Assembly (NCBI RefSeq): GCF_003752155.1
Contig: NZ_RJVG01000004.1
Location: forward strand, 124,001 to 188,000
Direction: 5' to 3'
Origin: Mobilisporobacter senegalensis
GTDB taxonomy: Bacteria; Bacillota; Clostridia; Lachnospirales; Lachnospiraceae
DNA: 64,000 nt
In this document: positions 29,531 to 37,124 of the stretch, one piece after another
Layout of the letters: each line of letters opens with the position of its first letter
How positions within the stretch are numbered: position 1 is the first letter of the stretch
Notes under the pieces: model-generated
The model's database searches: none
Told to the model about the DNA's origin: nothing
The model's input: only the letters and a program-made list of their open reading frames with translations
Position numbers and translations under genes: made by a program

Positions 29531-31126
29531 ATGTCAGATTTTGAAAAAGACCAGGAAAATATGAATGAAATAACACGAGGAGATGATACGCAGGAGAGCC
29601 CAAAGCAAAAAAGGATTTCAAAATGGGGAGTCTCTATTGTTTCTGTATCTGTCATATTAATTGGAGCTATTTTATTTTCTATTTTTTCACCATCCGTAAT
29701 TAACACTATTGCCCGTGTAACTTTAAGTCCTGCAAAATATTATCAAAAGATTGAAAAAGCTAATCTCGAGAAGCAAATTGATGTATTGTCTGAACATTAC
29801 GGCAACTACATAGAAGCATATCAGGATTCTATTGATAATGGAACCAGTACAGAAACTTCGATTTCAACTGCACTGGATTCTACCATAACTACCAACTTAG
29901 GACTTACCGGACTAAATAATATACAAGCAACGATACTTTCTTCCAGCTTAGGCCTTAATTCGAAAGCGTCCATATCTTTTGCCTGCAATGATAAAGATAT
30001 AACTTCTCTTGATTATTATCTGGATCTGGATAAAGAAGATTTCTTTATTAAAGTTCCAGATTTAAATAGTGCTTATTTAAAAACCTCTTTCACCAATGCC
30101 GCAATGGAACCTGCTCCATTTAGAACTAAAGATATTTATGAATTCTTTGATAATAATTCACTGACAGAAGAATTATTAAATAAATTATTAAAAAAATATT
30201 CTATTATGGCAATAGAAGAGGTTCATAATGTCATTGTAAAGAATGGTGAAAAAGTAACCGCTGATAATATTTCCTCAGATTATACAAAACTGACTGTTGA
30301 AATAGACGAAAAAACTTCTCTTTCTATTGCAGATAAAATCCTTAAAACTGCAAAATCAGATGATGAGTTACGTGACTTATTCGTTAAATTAAAAATATAT
30401 ACTAAAGAAGAATATGAGACGCTTATTCAGGACAGTTTAAACGATATAGCCGCAGAAGAGGCAAATATCAGTGATGAAGATATTATCATTATGACTGTAT
30501 GGATTGATAACAAAGGAAATATTATGGGGCGTGATTTCTCTTATACCGAAGGTAAAGAGAAAAACTCTTTTGGGTATAAATCTGTCCGTAATGGTACAGA
30601 TTTAGGGATTGAAGCTTGGTTAACAACTGAAGGAATTGAAATTCTTAGTGGAAAAGGAACTCTTAAATTAAGTCTGAATGGAGCCAGCGGGGATGTAAAG
30701 TTTTCCTATAATGATCAAAGCTATGGAACTCCTCATATCTTCAATCTATCAATGAAAGATGTGAAAAGCCAATACAGAGACTCCATACACTACCTGGATG
30801 GCACTTTTACAATTACAAGTGAAACCCTTTCTGCCATAAATGTTACGACTTCTTTTAGCAGCAAAGAAAAACAACAAGATATAGTGATAGACGTTGTTCA
30901 AGGTGGGGTAAATCTGGCTAATATTTCAATTGCTTCAAAATATACTCCTTTTTCTTCCTTTGAAATGCCAAAAGAAACAGATACTGTATACGATGCAGAT
31001 ACAGAGTTAAATGAATATTTATCCACTGCTAGAATAGAAGAATACCTGAAAGATATCAATGAAAAAATTAATGTTGAGGGAATTAATTCTATAATTGACA
31101 GTATTTTATACAGTTATTCTTATTAA
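29531..31126 (+). CDS. Uncharacterised membrane-anchored protein, 531 residues
   Basis: Function not recognised. A short charged cytoplasmic N-terminus (about 28 residues) is followed by one membrane helix (KWGVSIVSVSVILIGAILFSIF) and a large extracellular part. Just after the helix comes SPAKYYQKIEKANLEKQIDVLSEHYG, a pattern I associate with Lachnospiraceae envelope proteins of unknown function (possibly DUF6583; unverified). The rest is rich in beta-strand-like repeats of polar residues without Cys, and no catalytic motif is seen. It probably sits with the membrane-anchored gene at 31218, 91 bp downstream. The start has TAGGGGGATA upstream. Confidence 0.75.
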   Translation: MSDFEKDQENMNEITRGDDTQESPKQKRISKWGVSIVSVSVILIGAILFSIFSPSVINTIARVTLSPAKYYQKIEKANLEKQIDVLSEHYGNYIEAYQDSIDNGTSTETSISTALDSTITTNLGLTGLNNIQATILSSSLGLNSKASISFACNDKDITSLDYYLDLDKEDFFIKVPDLNSAYLKTSFTNAAMEPAPFRTKDIYEFFDNNSLTEELLNKLLKKYSIMAIEEVHNVIVKNGEKVTADNISSDYTKLTVEIDEKTSLSIADKILKTAKSDDELRDLFVKLKIYTKEEYETLIQDSLNDIAAEEANISDEDIIIMTVWIDNKGNIMGRDFSYTEGKEKNSFGYKSVRNGTDLGIEAWLTTEGIEILSGKGTLKLSLNGASGDVKFSYNDQSYGTPHIFNLSMKDVKSQYRDSIHYLDGTFTITSETLSAINVTTSFSSKEKQQDIVIDVVQGGVNLANISIASKYTPFSSFEMPKETDTVYDADTELNEYLSTARIEEYLKDINEKINVEGINSIIDSILYSYSY

Positions 31127-31217
31127 TTTACGTAAATTTTAGAATTAGTTTCTTTTATTTGCAGTACTACTATGATAAACTATGTTTAGTTAAGAAAGTT
31201 TAGAAATGGGGATTACT

Positions 31218-31931
31218 ATGATAAAAGAAACAAAGTTGGATGAAAATGCTGAAATATATAAGCACCGTAAAACAACTGTTACAGAGAAACAAAAGTTGAA
31301 AAATATGACTATGAAGGAAAAATTCCAATATTTTAATGACTATTACAAAACGAAAACTATTGTAGCCGGAATTGCAATTGTCACCTCTGTAAGTATAATG
31401 TATACAGTTCTGTCGCCAAAACCGGATACTGTACTATATGCTGCTATCGTAAATGATTCTTTAGGTGAGGATGCAAAAGAGCAATTAATCACAGAATTTG
31501 CTTCTTTGGCAGACATAGATTTAAGTTCAAAAGAAATCATTCTTGATAGTTCATATTTTATATCAGAAGAGAATTCTAATACTTCCATGGCATCAGAGCA
31601 GAAGTTAACAACTTATATCTTTGCTAAAGATATTGATGTGATCATAACTGATGAAAAGCAATTTTCAAAATATGCAAATCAAGGCTATTTTGATAACTTG
31701 TCAGATCATTTACCTACAGATCTTTATAGTGATTTAAGTGATTCCTTTTATTTAGCCAATGATTCAGAAAATAATTCAATCAACGCATATGGAATCTATC
31801 TGGATAAAAGTAAGATATATAGCCAAACCGGCTCTATTATAGATAAACCTGTCATTGGAATTATCGCAAATTCCAAGAACAAAATGTACAGTGTGGAATT
31901 TATCCGTTATCTCTTTGGGGGATTGCATTAA
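31218..31931 (+). CDS. Uncharacterised membrane-anchored protein, 237 residues
   Basis: Function not recognised. A cytoplasmic N-terminus (KQKLKNMTMKEKFQYFNDYYKTKT) is followed by one membrane helix near residues 47-65. The extracellular domain, with LYAAIVNDSLGEDAKEQLITEF and DIDVIITDEKQFSKYANQGYFDNL, recalls the fold of solute-binding proteins, without a lipobox. The start at 31218 is preferred over 31206 because TGGGGA is 6 bp upstream. It is followed by a strong terminator. Together with the 531-residue gene it looks like a two-gene surface module. Confidence 0.72.
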   Translation: MIKETKLDENAEIYKHRKTTVTEKQKLKNMTMKEKFQYFNDYYKTKTIVAGIAIVTSVSIMYTVLSPKPDTVLYAAIVNDSLGEDAKEQLITEFASLADIDLSSKEIILDSSYFISEENSNTSMASEQKLTTYIFAKDIDVIITDEKQFSKYANQGYFDNLSDHLPTDLYSDLSDSFYLANDSENNSINAYGIYLDKSKIYSQTGSIIDKPVIGIIANSKNKMYSVEFIRYLFGGLH

Positions 31932-31944
31932 TACACACTTATTT

Positions 31945-31989
31945 AATGAACTCTCATTTTATGTATAGAAAAAGAGAGTTCATTTTTTT
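31945..31989 (+). terminator. Intrinsic terminator
   Basis: AATGAACTCTC (31945-31955) pairs exactly with GAGAGTTCATT (31974-31984), followed by a run of seven T on the plus strand. It closes the two-gene membrane-anchored unit. Confidence 0.85.
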
Positions 31990-32022
31990 ATTATCATGAT
32001 ATATTTATGGGGGGATAAAGCG

Positions 32023-32889
32023 ATGGAATGGTTTGAAAAATTAAACGAAGCATTAGAATATTTAGAAAAAAATTTAGATTCAGAAATCAACTACGAAAAA
32101 GTTGCTAAAATTGCAGGATGTTCTACTTATCATTTTCAGAGAATGTTTTCATATGTTGCTAATATTTCTCTTGCCGAATATATTAGAAAACGCAAAATGA
32201 CATTAGCTGCTTTTGATATACAAAGTAGTAATGAAAAAATCATCGATATTGCATTAAAGTATGGTTATGAATCTCCTACTGCTTTTAACAGGGCCTTTCA
32301 AAATATTCATGGAATATCACCTGTAGCAGCTAGAAATCAAAATATTAATTTAAAAGCATTTCCTCGCATCAGTTTTCAATTAACGATTAAAGGAGGGTGC
32401 GAAATGAATTATAAAATCGTGACAAAAGAAAAATTTCGTATCGTAGGAGTAAAAAGATTCTTTGATATCACCGGTGAAGAAGGATTCACACAGATCCCGC
32501 TCTTTTGGCAGGAAATAACACAAAAAGGATTGATTCCTCATATAGCAGCATTAATTGATGGAGAACCATCAGGAATTCTTGGAGTTAGTACAGAAATGGA
32601 AAATTTCGAATACTTTATTGCTGCTCCCAGTTCAAAAGACATACCCGAAGGAATGGTTGAGTACGAAGTACCCGCAAGTACTTATGCCGTATTTGAATGT
32701 ACTGGTTCTATAGCTACAAATGCACTCCAGGATTTAGAAAGAAGAATTATGACGGAATGGCTTCCAACTTCAGGCTATGAATATTCCAATGGTGCTGACA
32801 TAGAGGTCTATCCTGCCGGAAATCAATTCTCCGAGAACTATACAACACAAGTATGGCTTCCAATAAAAAAGAAAACAGGAGGTGCTTAA
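32023..32889 (+). CDS. AraC-family regulator with GyrI-like effector domain
   Basis: 288 residues. The N-terminal AraC double HTH (residues 1-105) includes EKVAKIAGCSTYHFQRMFSYVANISLAEYIRKRKMTLAAF and ALKYGYESPTAFNRAFQNIHGISPVAAR. The C-terminal GyrI/SbmC-like domain (about 125-288) has the typical EVPASTYAVFECTGS and IEVYPAG segments, which bind small hydrophobic or drug-like ligands. The start at 32023 follows GGGGGGAT. The next two genes overlap or abut it, so they are probably co-transcribed. Confidence 0.88.
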   Translation: MEWFEKLNEALEYLEKNLDSEINYEKVAKIAGCSTYHFQRMFSYVANISLAEYIRKRKMTLAAFDIQSSNEKIIDIALKYGYESPTAFNRAFQNIHGISPVAARNQNINLKAFPRISFQLTIKGGCEMNYKIVTKEKFRIVGVKRFFDITGEEGFTQIPLFWQEITQKGLIPHIAALIDGEPSGILGVSTEMENFEYFIAAPSSKDIPEGMVEYEVPASTYAVFECTGSIATNALQDLERRIMTEWLPTSGYEYSNGADIEVYPAGNQFSENYTTQVWLPIKKKTGGA

Positions 32890-33342
32890 ATGGTACATTT
32901 AGTATATTGCGATGATAAAGAGAAAGTATTAGAAAAAATACTTAGTGGAACAAAGACAATGGTAATAAGAGCTGCCGCCGGAAGAAAAATACCTCACAGC
33001 CGTGTCTTTGAGGGTGAATCCTTGTATTTCATGAAAAAGGGAACCGGTAAAATTACAGCTGCTGCTACTGTTACTGAAGTACAAAATTATATAAAACTAA
33101 CTGAAGATGAGATTGTAAAAGTACTATTAAATAATCAGGAAAAACTTAACTTGTCTGAAAAACAGAAAGAACGATGGCACAAAAAATGTATGTGTTTAGT
33201 TGAATTCAAAGAGATAAAAGAAATATCTCCTTTAGATTTTGAACATCAGGGTAATATGGATGATTGGCTTATCCTTGAAAAGATTGAAGATGTTGTAGCA
33301 GGTACAAGCATCCCATATAATTATGACAAATCTAAGTTTTAG
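32890..33342 (+). CDS. ASCH/PUA-like domain protein
   Basis: 150 residues. The N-terminus (CDDKEKVLEKILSGTKTMVIRAA followed by GESLYFMKKGTGKITAAATVTEV) fits the ASCH fold, a PUA-like beta-barrel thought to bind RNA or nucleotides. The basic KxxxxGxKTxxxR pattern is recognisable. It starts directly at the stop codon of the AraC-type gene with AGGAGGTG just upstream. Its role is unknown; translational coupling to the regulator is likely. Confidence 0.68.
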   Translation: MVHLVYCDDKEKVLEKILSGTKTMVIRAAAGRKIPHSRVFEGESLYFMKKGTGKITAAATVTEVQNYIKLTEDEIVKVLLNNQEKLNLSEKQKERWHKKCMCLVEFKEIKEISPLDFEHQGNMDDWLILEKIEDVVAGTSIPYNYDKSKF

Positions 33343-33379
33343 ATTGTATGGAAATGTTACGCTTAAAGGAGGGTTATCA

Positions 33380-33727
33380 TTGATATTAGCAGAAGTGTCT
33401 TTATTAACAAATGATGTTTTAAAGTTGGCAAATTTTTATAAAACTATTTTAAATACAACATCCGATGGAGATGATGAAATTCATCAGGAAATTTTAATAG
33501 AAGGTGCAGCATTGACAATTTACAATGACGGAACAAAGAAAAATAACAATAATCAAAATATATGTATTGCTTTTACCGTTGAAAATGTAGATGAAGAATA
33601 CGAGAGGTTAAAAACCCTTGGCGCTAAAATTATTGAACCTCCAACAACCAGACCCTGGGGAGCCAGAAATATGCATTTTTGTGATCCCGACGGTAATCAT
33701 GTATACTTCAGGAGTTTTCCAAATTAA
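33380..33727 (+). CDS. VOC (glyoxalase/bleomycin-resistance fold) protein
   Basis: 115-residue single VOC module with paired beta-alpha-beta-beta-beta units (LLTNDVLKLANFYKTIL; FTVENVDEEYERLKTLGAKIIEPPTTRPWGARNMHFCDPDGNHVYF). The C-terminal FCDPDGNHVYF is the hallmark of the family. It may be a dioxygenase-like enzyme or a drug-binding protein. The start taken is TTG at 33380-33382 because AAAGGAGGG (33365-33373) is 6 bp upstream; an in-frame extension overlapping the ASCH gene has no such site. Confidence 0.8.
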   Translation: MILAEVSLLTNDVLKLANFYKTILNTTSDGDDEIHQEILIEGAALTIYNDGTKKNNNNQNICIAFTVENVDEEYERLKTLGAKIIEPPTTRPWGARNMHFCDPDGNHVYFRSFPN

Positions 33728-33810
33728 TATATGGTAATTGCCTATTGCTGCATAGCTTTATATCAAATAAAATTATATGCTTTTATACAAATAAATTATT
33801 TCCTATTATC

Positions 33811-34040
33811 AGCTTTGCCTACACAACATAAAATAAGCCTTGCAATATAAATAATTAGTTTGGGCGTCGACCGGCCGAGGATGGTGTTCAAGTTTGGTCA
33901 AGACTCTGATAAAAATGTAAGCCCAATGCTTACATTTTTATCATCTTAGAGGCTTGTAAGAAACTTACCATCACGAGGGAAAGGCAGCCCAAATAATTTA
34001 TTTATATTACAAGGCTTTTATATACTCAAAAGGCAAAGCG
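33811..34040. repeat. ~230-bp near-palindromic structured element, full copy
   Basis: Nested inverted repeats: GCTTTGCCT (33812-33820)/AGGCAAAGC (34031-34039); AAGCCTTG (33835-33842)/CAAGGCTT (34010-34017) continuing inward to GGGC/GCCC over about 31 bp; GATGGT/ACCATC; AAGTTT/AAACTT; CAAGACTCT/AGAGGCTTG (one mismatch); and an apical stem GATAAAAATGTAAGC (33908-33922) with its exact complement (33928-33942). The core GGGCGTCGACCGGCCGAGG is far richer in GC than the surroundings. It has no ORF. A second copy is at 45160-45262 and a remnant at 54504-54567. It lies between convergent VOC and asd genes. Confidence 0.75.
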
Positions 34041-34056
34041 TCATATTAACAGCAAA

Positions 34057-35142
34057 CTATTTCCCAGTAATATATCCCTGAGCTTTTAGTAATTCAGCAA
34101 TAAGAACTGCACCGCCTGCAGCACCACGTACTGTATTGTGAGACAGACCCACAAACTTATAGTCATATACAGTATCTTCTCTTAATCTGCCAAAACATAC
34201 ACCCATACCATTTTCATAGTCTCTATCCAGTTTTGCCTGTGGGCGATTGTCTTCTTCAAAATATTTAATAAATTGTTTTGGAGCACTTGGAAGGTTAAGT
34301 TCCTGAGGTAGTCCTTTGAACTCCGCCCAAGCTTTTAAAATTTGTTCTTTTGTAGGTTTCTTTTCAAAACTTACAAATACAGCAGCGGTATGTCCATCTG
34401 AAACTGGAACGCGAATACACTGAGTTGTGATTAATGGTGCATTTGCTTTTACAATTTGGCCATTTTCAACTTTACCCCAGATTCTAAGTGGCTCCTGTTC
34501 ACTCTTTTCTTCTTCTCCACCGATAAATGGAATTACATTATCAATCATTTCCGGCCAATCTTTAAAATTCTTACCCGCCCCGGAAATTGCCTGATAAGTA
34601 GTAGCTACTACTACTTTAGGTCCAAACTCTTTCAATGCATGGAGGGCCGGAGTATAGCTTTGAATAGAGCAATTTGGTTTAACAACAATAAACCCTCTGT
34701 TTGTTCCAAGACGTTTTTTCTGATCAGCAATCACATCAAGATGTTCCGGGTTTAATTCCGGCACCACCATTGGTACATCAGGTGTCCATCTATGAGCACT
34801 ATTATTTGAAACAACCGGAATTTCAGCTTTTGCATACGCTTCTTCTATCGCTTTGATTTCTTCTTTTGTCATATCTACTGCACTAAATACGAAATCTATA
34901 TTTTTACCTACTTCTTCTACATTATTTACATTTTTAACAATTAATTTTTTCACTGCTTCAGGCATAGGTGTAGCCATCTTCCAACGGTCTCCCACTGCCT
35001 CTTCATAAGTTTTTCCTTCGCTTCTTGGACTAGCTGCAACCACTACTACTTCAAACCAAGGATGATTTTCTAATAATGATATAAAACGTTGACCTACCAT
35101 ACCTGTACCCCCAAGGATACCTACTCTTAATTTACTGCTCAT
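34057..35142 (-). CDS. asd: Aspartate-semialdehyde dehydrogenase
   Basis: Reduces aspartyl phosphate to aspartate semialdehyde for lysine, threonine, methionine and diaminopimelate synthesis. The 361 residues follow the archaeal/fungal-like branch (GGTGMVGQRFISLLENHPWFEVVVVAASPRSEGKTY). The NADP loop is GGTGMVG, the catalytic Cys is in VVKPNCSIQSYTPAL, and the active-site His is in the RVPVSDGHTAAVF region. It stands alone on the minus strand, with its own promoter and a leader hairpin, and the structured repeat immediately after its stop codon. No lysine riboswitch was found upstream. Confidence 0.95.
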   Translation of the reverse strand: MSSKLRVGILGGTGMVGQRFISLLENHPWFEVVVVAASPRSEGKTYEEAVGDRWKMATPMPEAVKKLIVKNVNNVEEVGKNIDFVFSAVDMTKEEIKAIEEAYAKAEIPVVSNNSAHRWTPDVPMVVPELNPEHLDVIADQKKRLGTNRGFIVVKPNCSIQSYTPALHALKEFGPKVVVATTYQAISGAGKNFKDWPEMIDNVIPFIGGEEEKSEQEPLRIWGKVENGQIVKANAPLITTQCIRVPVSDGHTAAVFVSFEKKPTKEQILKAWAEFKGLPQELNLPSAPKQFIKYFEEDNRPQAKLDRDYENGMGVCFGRLREDTVYDYKFVGLSHNTVRGAAGGAVLIAELLKAQGYITGK

Positions 35143-35176
35143 TTCTTCACCTCATATAATTATTATTATTCGTCCT

Positions 35177-35208
35177 GCCACAAACAAAGCATTTTGTTCT
35201 TGTGTGGC
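35177..35208 (-). promoter_or_regulatory. Leader hairpin of asd
   Basis: On the minus strand GCCACACAAGAACAAA pairs with TTTGTTTGTGGC (about 12 pairs with small bulges), closing a 4-nt loop. It falls between the promoter (35232-35260) and the asd ribosome site, so it is in the 5' untranslated RNA. No U-tract follows, so it is not a clear attenuator. Confidence 0.45.
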
Positions 35209-35231
35209 GCACATTTGTCTTTCTTGTAAGT

Positions 35232-35260
35232 ATACTACACTTTTTTTCTCGAAAATGCAA
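35232..35260 (-). promoter_or_regulatory. Promoter for asd
   Basis: On the minus strand TTGCAT (35260-35255), 17 bp, TAGTAT (35237-35232), about 90 bp before the asd start codon. Both hexamers have four to five consensus matches with ideal spacing. Confidence 0.55.
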
Positions 35261-35341
35261 CCATTTTTTTATATTATTAATTATTTTGGTTATAATAGTT
35301 AAGTTAAATAACTTTCACAAAAATTGTTTGTTTATTTTTAT

Positions 35342-35400
35342 GTTACAGTTCCGCCATGTAGCAAAGCGAAATCAAGCTTATGGCTGAACTGTAACTTTTT
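35342..35400 (+). repeat. GTTACAGTTC-family hairpin with U-tract
   Basis: GTTACAGTTCCGCCAT (35342-35357) pairs with ATGGCTGAACTGTAAC (35380-35395) with one mismatch, then TTTTT. Arms match TTACAGTTCAGCCATG at 9613-9628 and part of the hairpin at 61759-61782. It lies in the 360-bp gap between asd and the divergent phosphofructokinase gene, where its position does not fit a terminator of either. Confidence 0.6.
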
Positions 35401-35423
35401 ATCTCTTAAATTCCTCTATAAAC

Positions 35424-35477
35424 TTGATATATTTATGGATATCTGATATCATATGTCTGCTTATGTCTACGTTAACA
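35424..35477 (+). promoter_or_regulatory. Promoter and cre-like site of the PPi-phosphofructokinase gene
   Basis: TTGATA (35424-35429), 17 bp, TATCAT (35447-35452). TGTCTACGTTAACA at 35464-35477 matches 12 of 14 positions of the CcpA operator TGWAANCGNTNWCA and lies just after the predicted start site, where CcpA would block transcription. Confidence 0.5.
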
Positions 35478-35502
35478 ATGTTTGAAATCTAGGAGGTTAC
35501 AT

Positions 35503-36747
35503 ATGAAATCAGAAGCAAATTGTCTTATTGCCCAATCCGGTGGCCCTACTACAGTAATTAATGCTAGTTTAGCAGGCGTGATTGAGAAGGCATTAAATGG
35601 AACAAATATACATCAAATATATGGCGCGATTAATGGTATTCAAGGAGTTATTGATGACAATCTATTAAATTTAACGGATATTTTTAAAGATAATGATTCA
35701 ACCATTCAACAGTTGAAAACCACACCTGCAATGTACCTTGGCTCATGCCGTTATAAGCTTTCTGATTTTACGGAAAATATATCTGACTACTCTATTATAT
35801 TTCAAACATTGAAAAAGTATAGTGTAAAATATTTCTTATATATCGGTGGTAATGATTCTATGGATACTGTCGATAAATTATCCTCTTATGGTAAATCTAT
35901 TAATTCTGATATTAAATTCATTGGTATTCCTAAAACAATCGATAACGATTTAGAATGTATCGATCATACTCCCGGTTTCGGTTCTGCCGCAAAATATATT
36001 GCTGCTTCCATTCTTGAAATTGCCCATGATACTTATATATATGATATTGAAAGTGTAACTATTATTGAAATAATGGGGCGTAATGCAGGATGGTTAACTG
36101 CTGCTGCTGCCTTGGCAAGAAATGAGTACAGTGCTGCTCCCCATTTAATCTATCTTCCTGAAAAACCATTTTCTACAGGCAGGTTTGTAACAGATATTAA
36201 AGAGGAGTTTACAAGAAGAAAGCATGTTATCGTTGCTGTATCAGAAGGGGTAAAGGATATTGCAGGTACCTATATATCTGCTGAATCAGCCAAAACAGAT
36301 CAATTTGGCCATGTTATGTTAAGTGGAACAGGAAAATATCTGGAAGGATTAATTAAGCACACCATAGGATGTAAAGTCCGTTCTATTGAGCTGAATGTAT
36401 TACAGCGATGCGCAGCTCATTCCTCTTCCCTCACTGATATAGAAGAAGCTTTTCAATTGGGGCAATATGGTTTAGATGCGGCTCTAAAAGATGAGTCAGG
36501 TGTAATGGTAACTTTAAACCGCACAAGTAATTTCCCCTACACAGTAGAATATGGAACAATCCCTATTAATGAGGTGGCTAATCTTGAAAAGAAAATCCCT
36601 ATTGACTGGATCAATGAAGCCGGGAATGATATCACAAATGAATTAATCGAGTATATAAAACCACTAATTCAAGGAGAAGCACCAATAAAATATATTGATG
36701 GACTTCCTGTATACCTTTCTGTAGATCACCTTATAAAGAAAAAATAA
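35503..36747 (+). CDS. pfp: Pyrophosphate-dependent 6-phosphofructokinase
   Basis: 414-residue phosphofructokinase of the PPi-using clade. The donor-site motif reads GGNDSMDT, with Asp in place of the second Gly of the ATP-type GGDGS, and the next loop is PKTIDNDL with the Lys seen in PPi enzymes. MGRNAGWL and the substrate segment follow as in the family. It interconverts fructose 6-phosphate and fructose 1,6-bisphosphate reversibly, saving ATP. The start at 35503 has AGGAGG at 35491-35496. An ATP-type enzyme is encoded at 1-585, so both forms coexist. Confidence 0.93.
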   Translation: MKSEANCLIAQSGGPTTVINASLAGVIEKALNGTNIHQIYGAINGIQGVIDDNLLNLTDIFKDNDSTIQQLKTTPAMYLGSCRYKLSDFTENISDYSIIFQTLKKYSVKYFLYIGGNDSMDTVDKLSSYGKSINSDIKFIGIPKTIDNDLECIDHTPGFGSAAKYIAASILEIAHDTYIYDIESVTIIEIMGRNAGWLTAAAALARNEYSAAPHLIYLPEKPFSTGRFVTDIKEEFTRRKHVIVAVSEGVKDIAGTYISAESAKTDQFGHVMLSGTGKYLEGLIKHTIGCKVRSIELNVLQRCAAHSSSLTDIEEAFQLGQYGLDAALKDESGVMVTLNRTSNFPYTVEYGTIPINEVANLEKKIPIDWINEAGNDITNELIEYIKPLIQGEAPIKYIDGLPVYLSVDHLIKKK

Positions 36748-36763
36748 TTATTCTACTTCTTTA

Positions 36764-36792
36764 TTGACATATCCATAAATTGGTGCTATACT
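36764..36792 (+). promoter_or_regulatory. Promoter of the T-box leader
   Basis: TTGACA (36764-36769), 17 bp, TATACT (36787-36792). It is placed so that the RNA starts just before T-box stem I, leaving a 5' leader of about 320 nt before the aminotransferase start codon. Confidence 0.7.
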
Positions 36793-36802
36793 GGCGAAAA
36801 CG

Positions 36803-37068
36803 AAAAAGCGATGATAAGAAAGAGTACATATTTATTGACCATGGCAGAGAGAAGATGGTGGGTGCAAATCTTTATGGGGTGAATATGGAAGCAGTCTTTG
36901 AGCTATGAACCGAACATATTTTTTTAAGTAGGCTTCATCGGAGTTTCCACCGTTAAAAGGAAAACAGTATGCAAGTACTGATTGAGAGCAGAGTATACTC
37001 TGAAATTAGGTGGTAACACGGACTGGATGGTTCGCCCTAAGCTAAAATTTTTAGCTTAGGGCTTTTTT
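36803..37068 (+). ncRNA. T-box riboswitch leader
   Basis: Senses uncharged tRNA and lets transcription continue. Stem I features are AGAGTA (36821-36826) and AGAGAG (36846-36851). The specifier region is TTTGAGCTATGAACC around 36897-36911, in which GCT (36902-36904, Ala) is a possible specifier; the reading by eye is not unique. The T-box proper is AGGTGGTAACACG (37008-37020), whose bulge N is U, pairing with discriminator A, as in tRNA-Ala. The terminator is GCCCTAAGCTAAAA (37034-37047) with its complement and TTTTTT (37063-37068). It controls the alanine aminotransferase gene. Confidence 0.93.
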
Positions 37069-37124
37069 AATTCCGTGTTTTATCAGGTGAGCCTGGAACA
37101 TATCATTGGAAGGAGATCAATATT

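Noticed and set aside
33811-34040. Insertion sequence or CRISPR origin for the large palindrome
   Set aside because: No ORF, no regularly spaced direct repeats, and no clear target-site duplication; structure is nested inverted pairing.
35143-35260. Lysine riboswitch on asd
   Set aside because: The leader is under 100 nt and lacks the five-stem L-box core; only a single hairpin is present.
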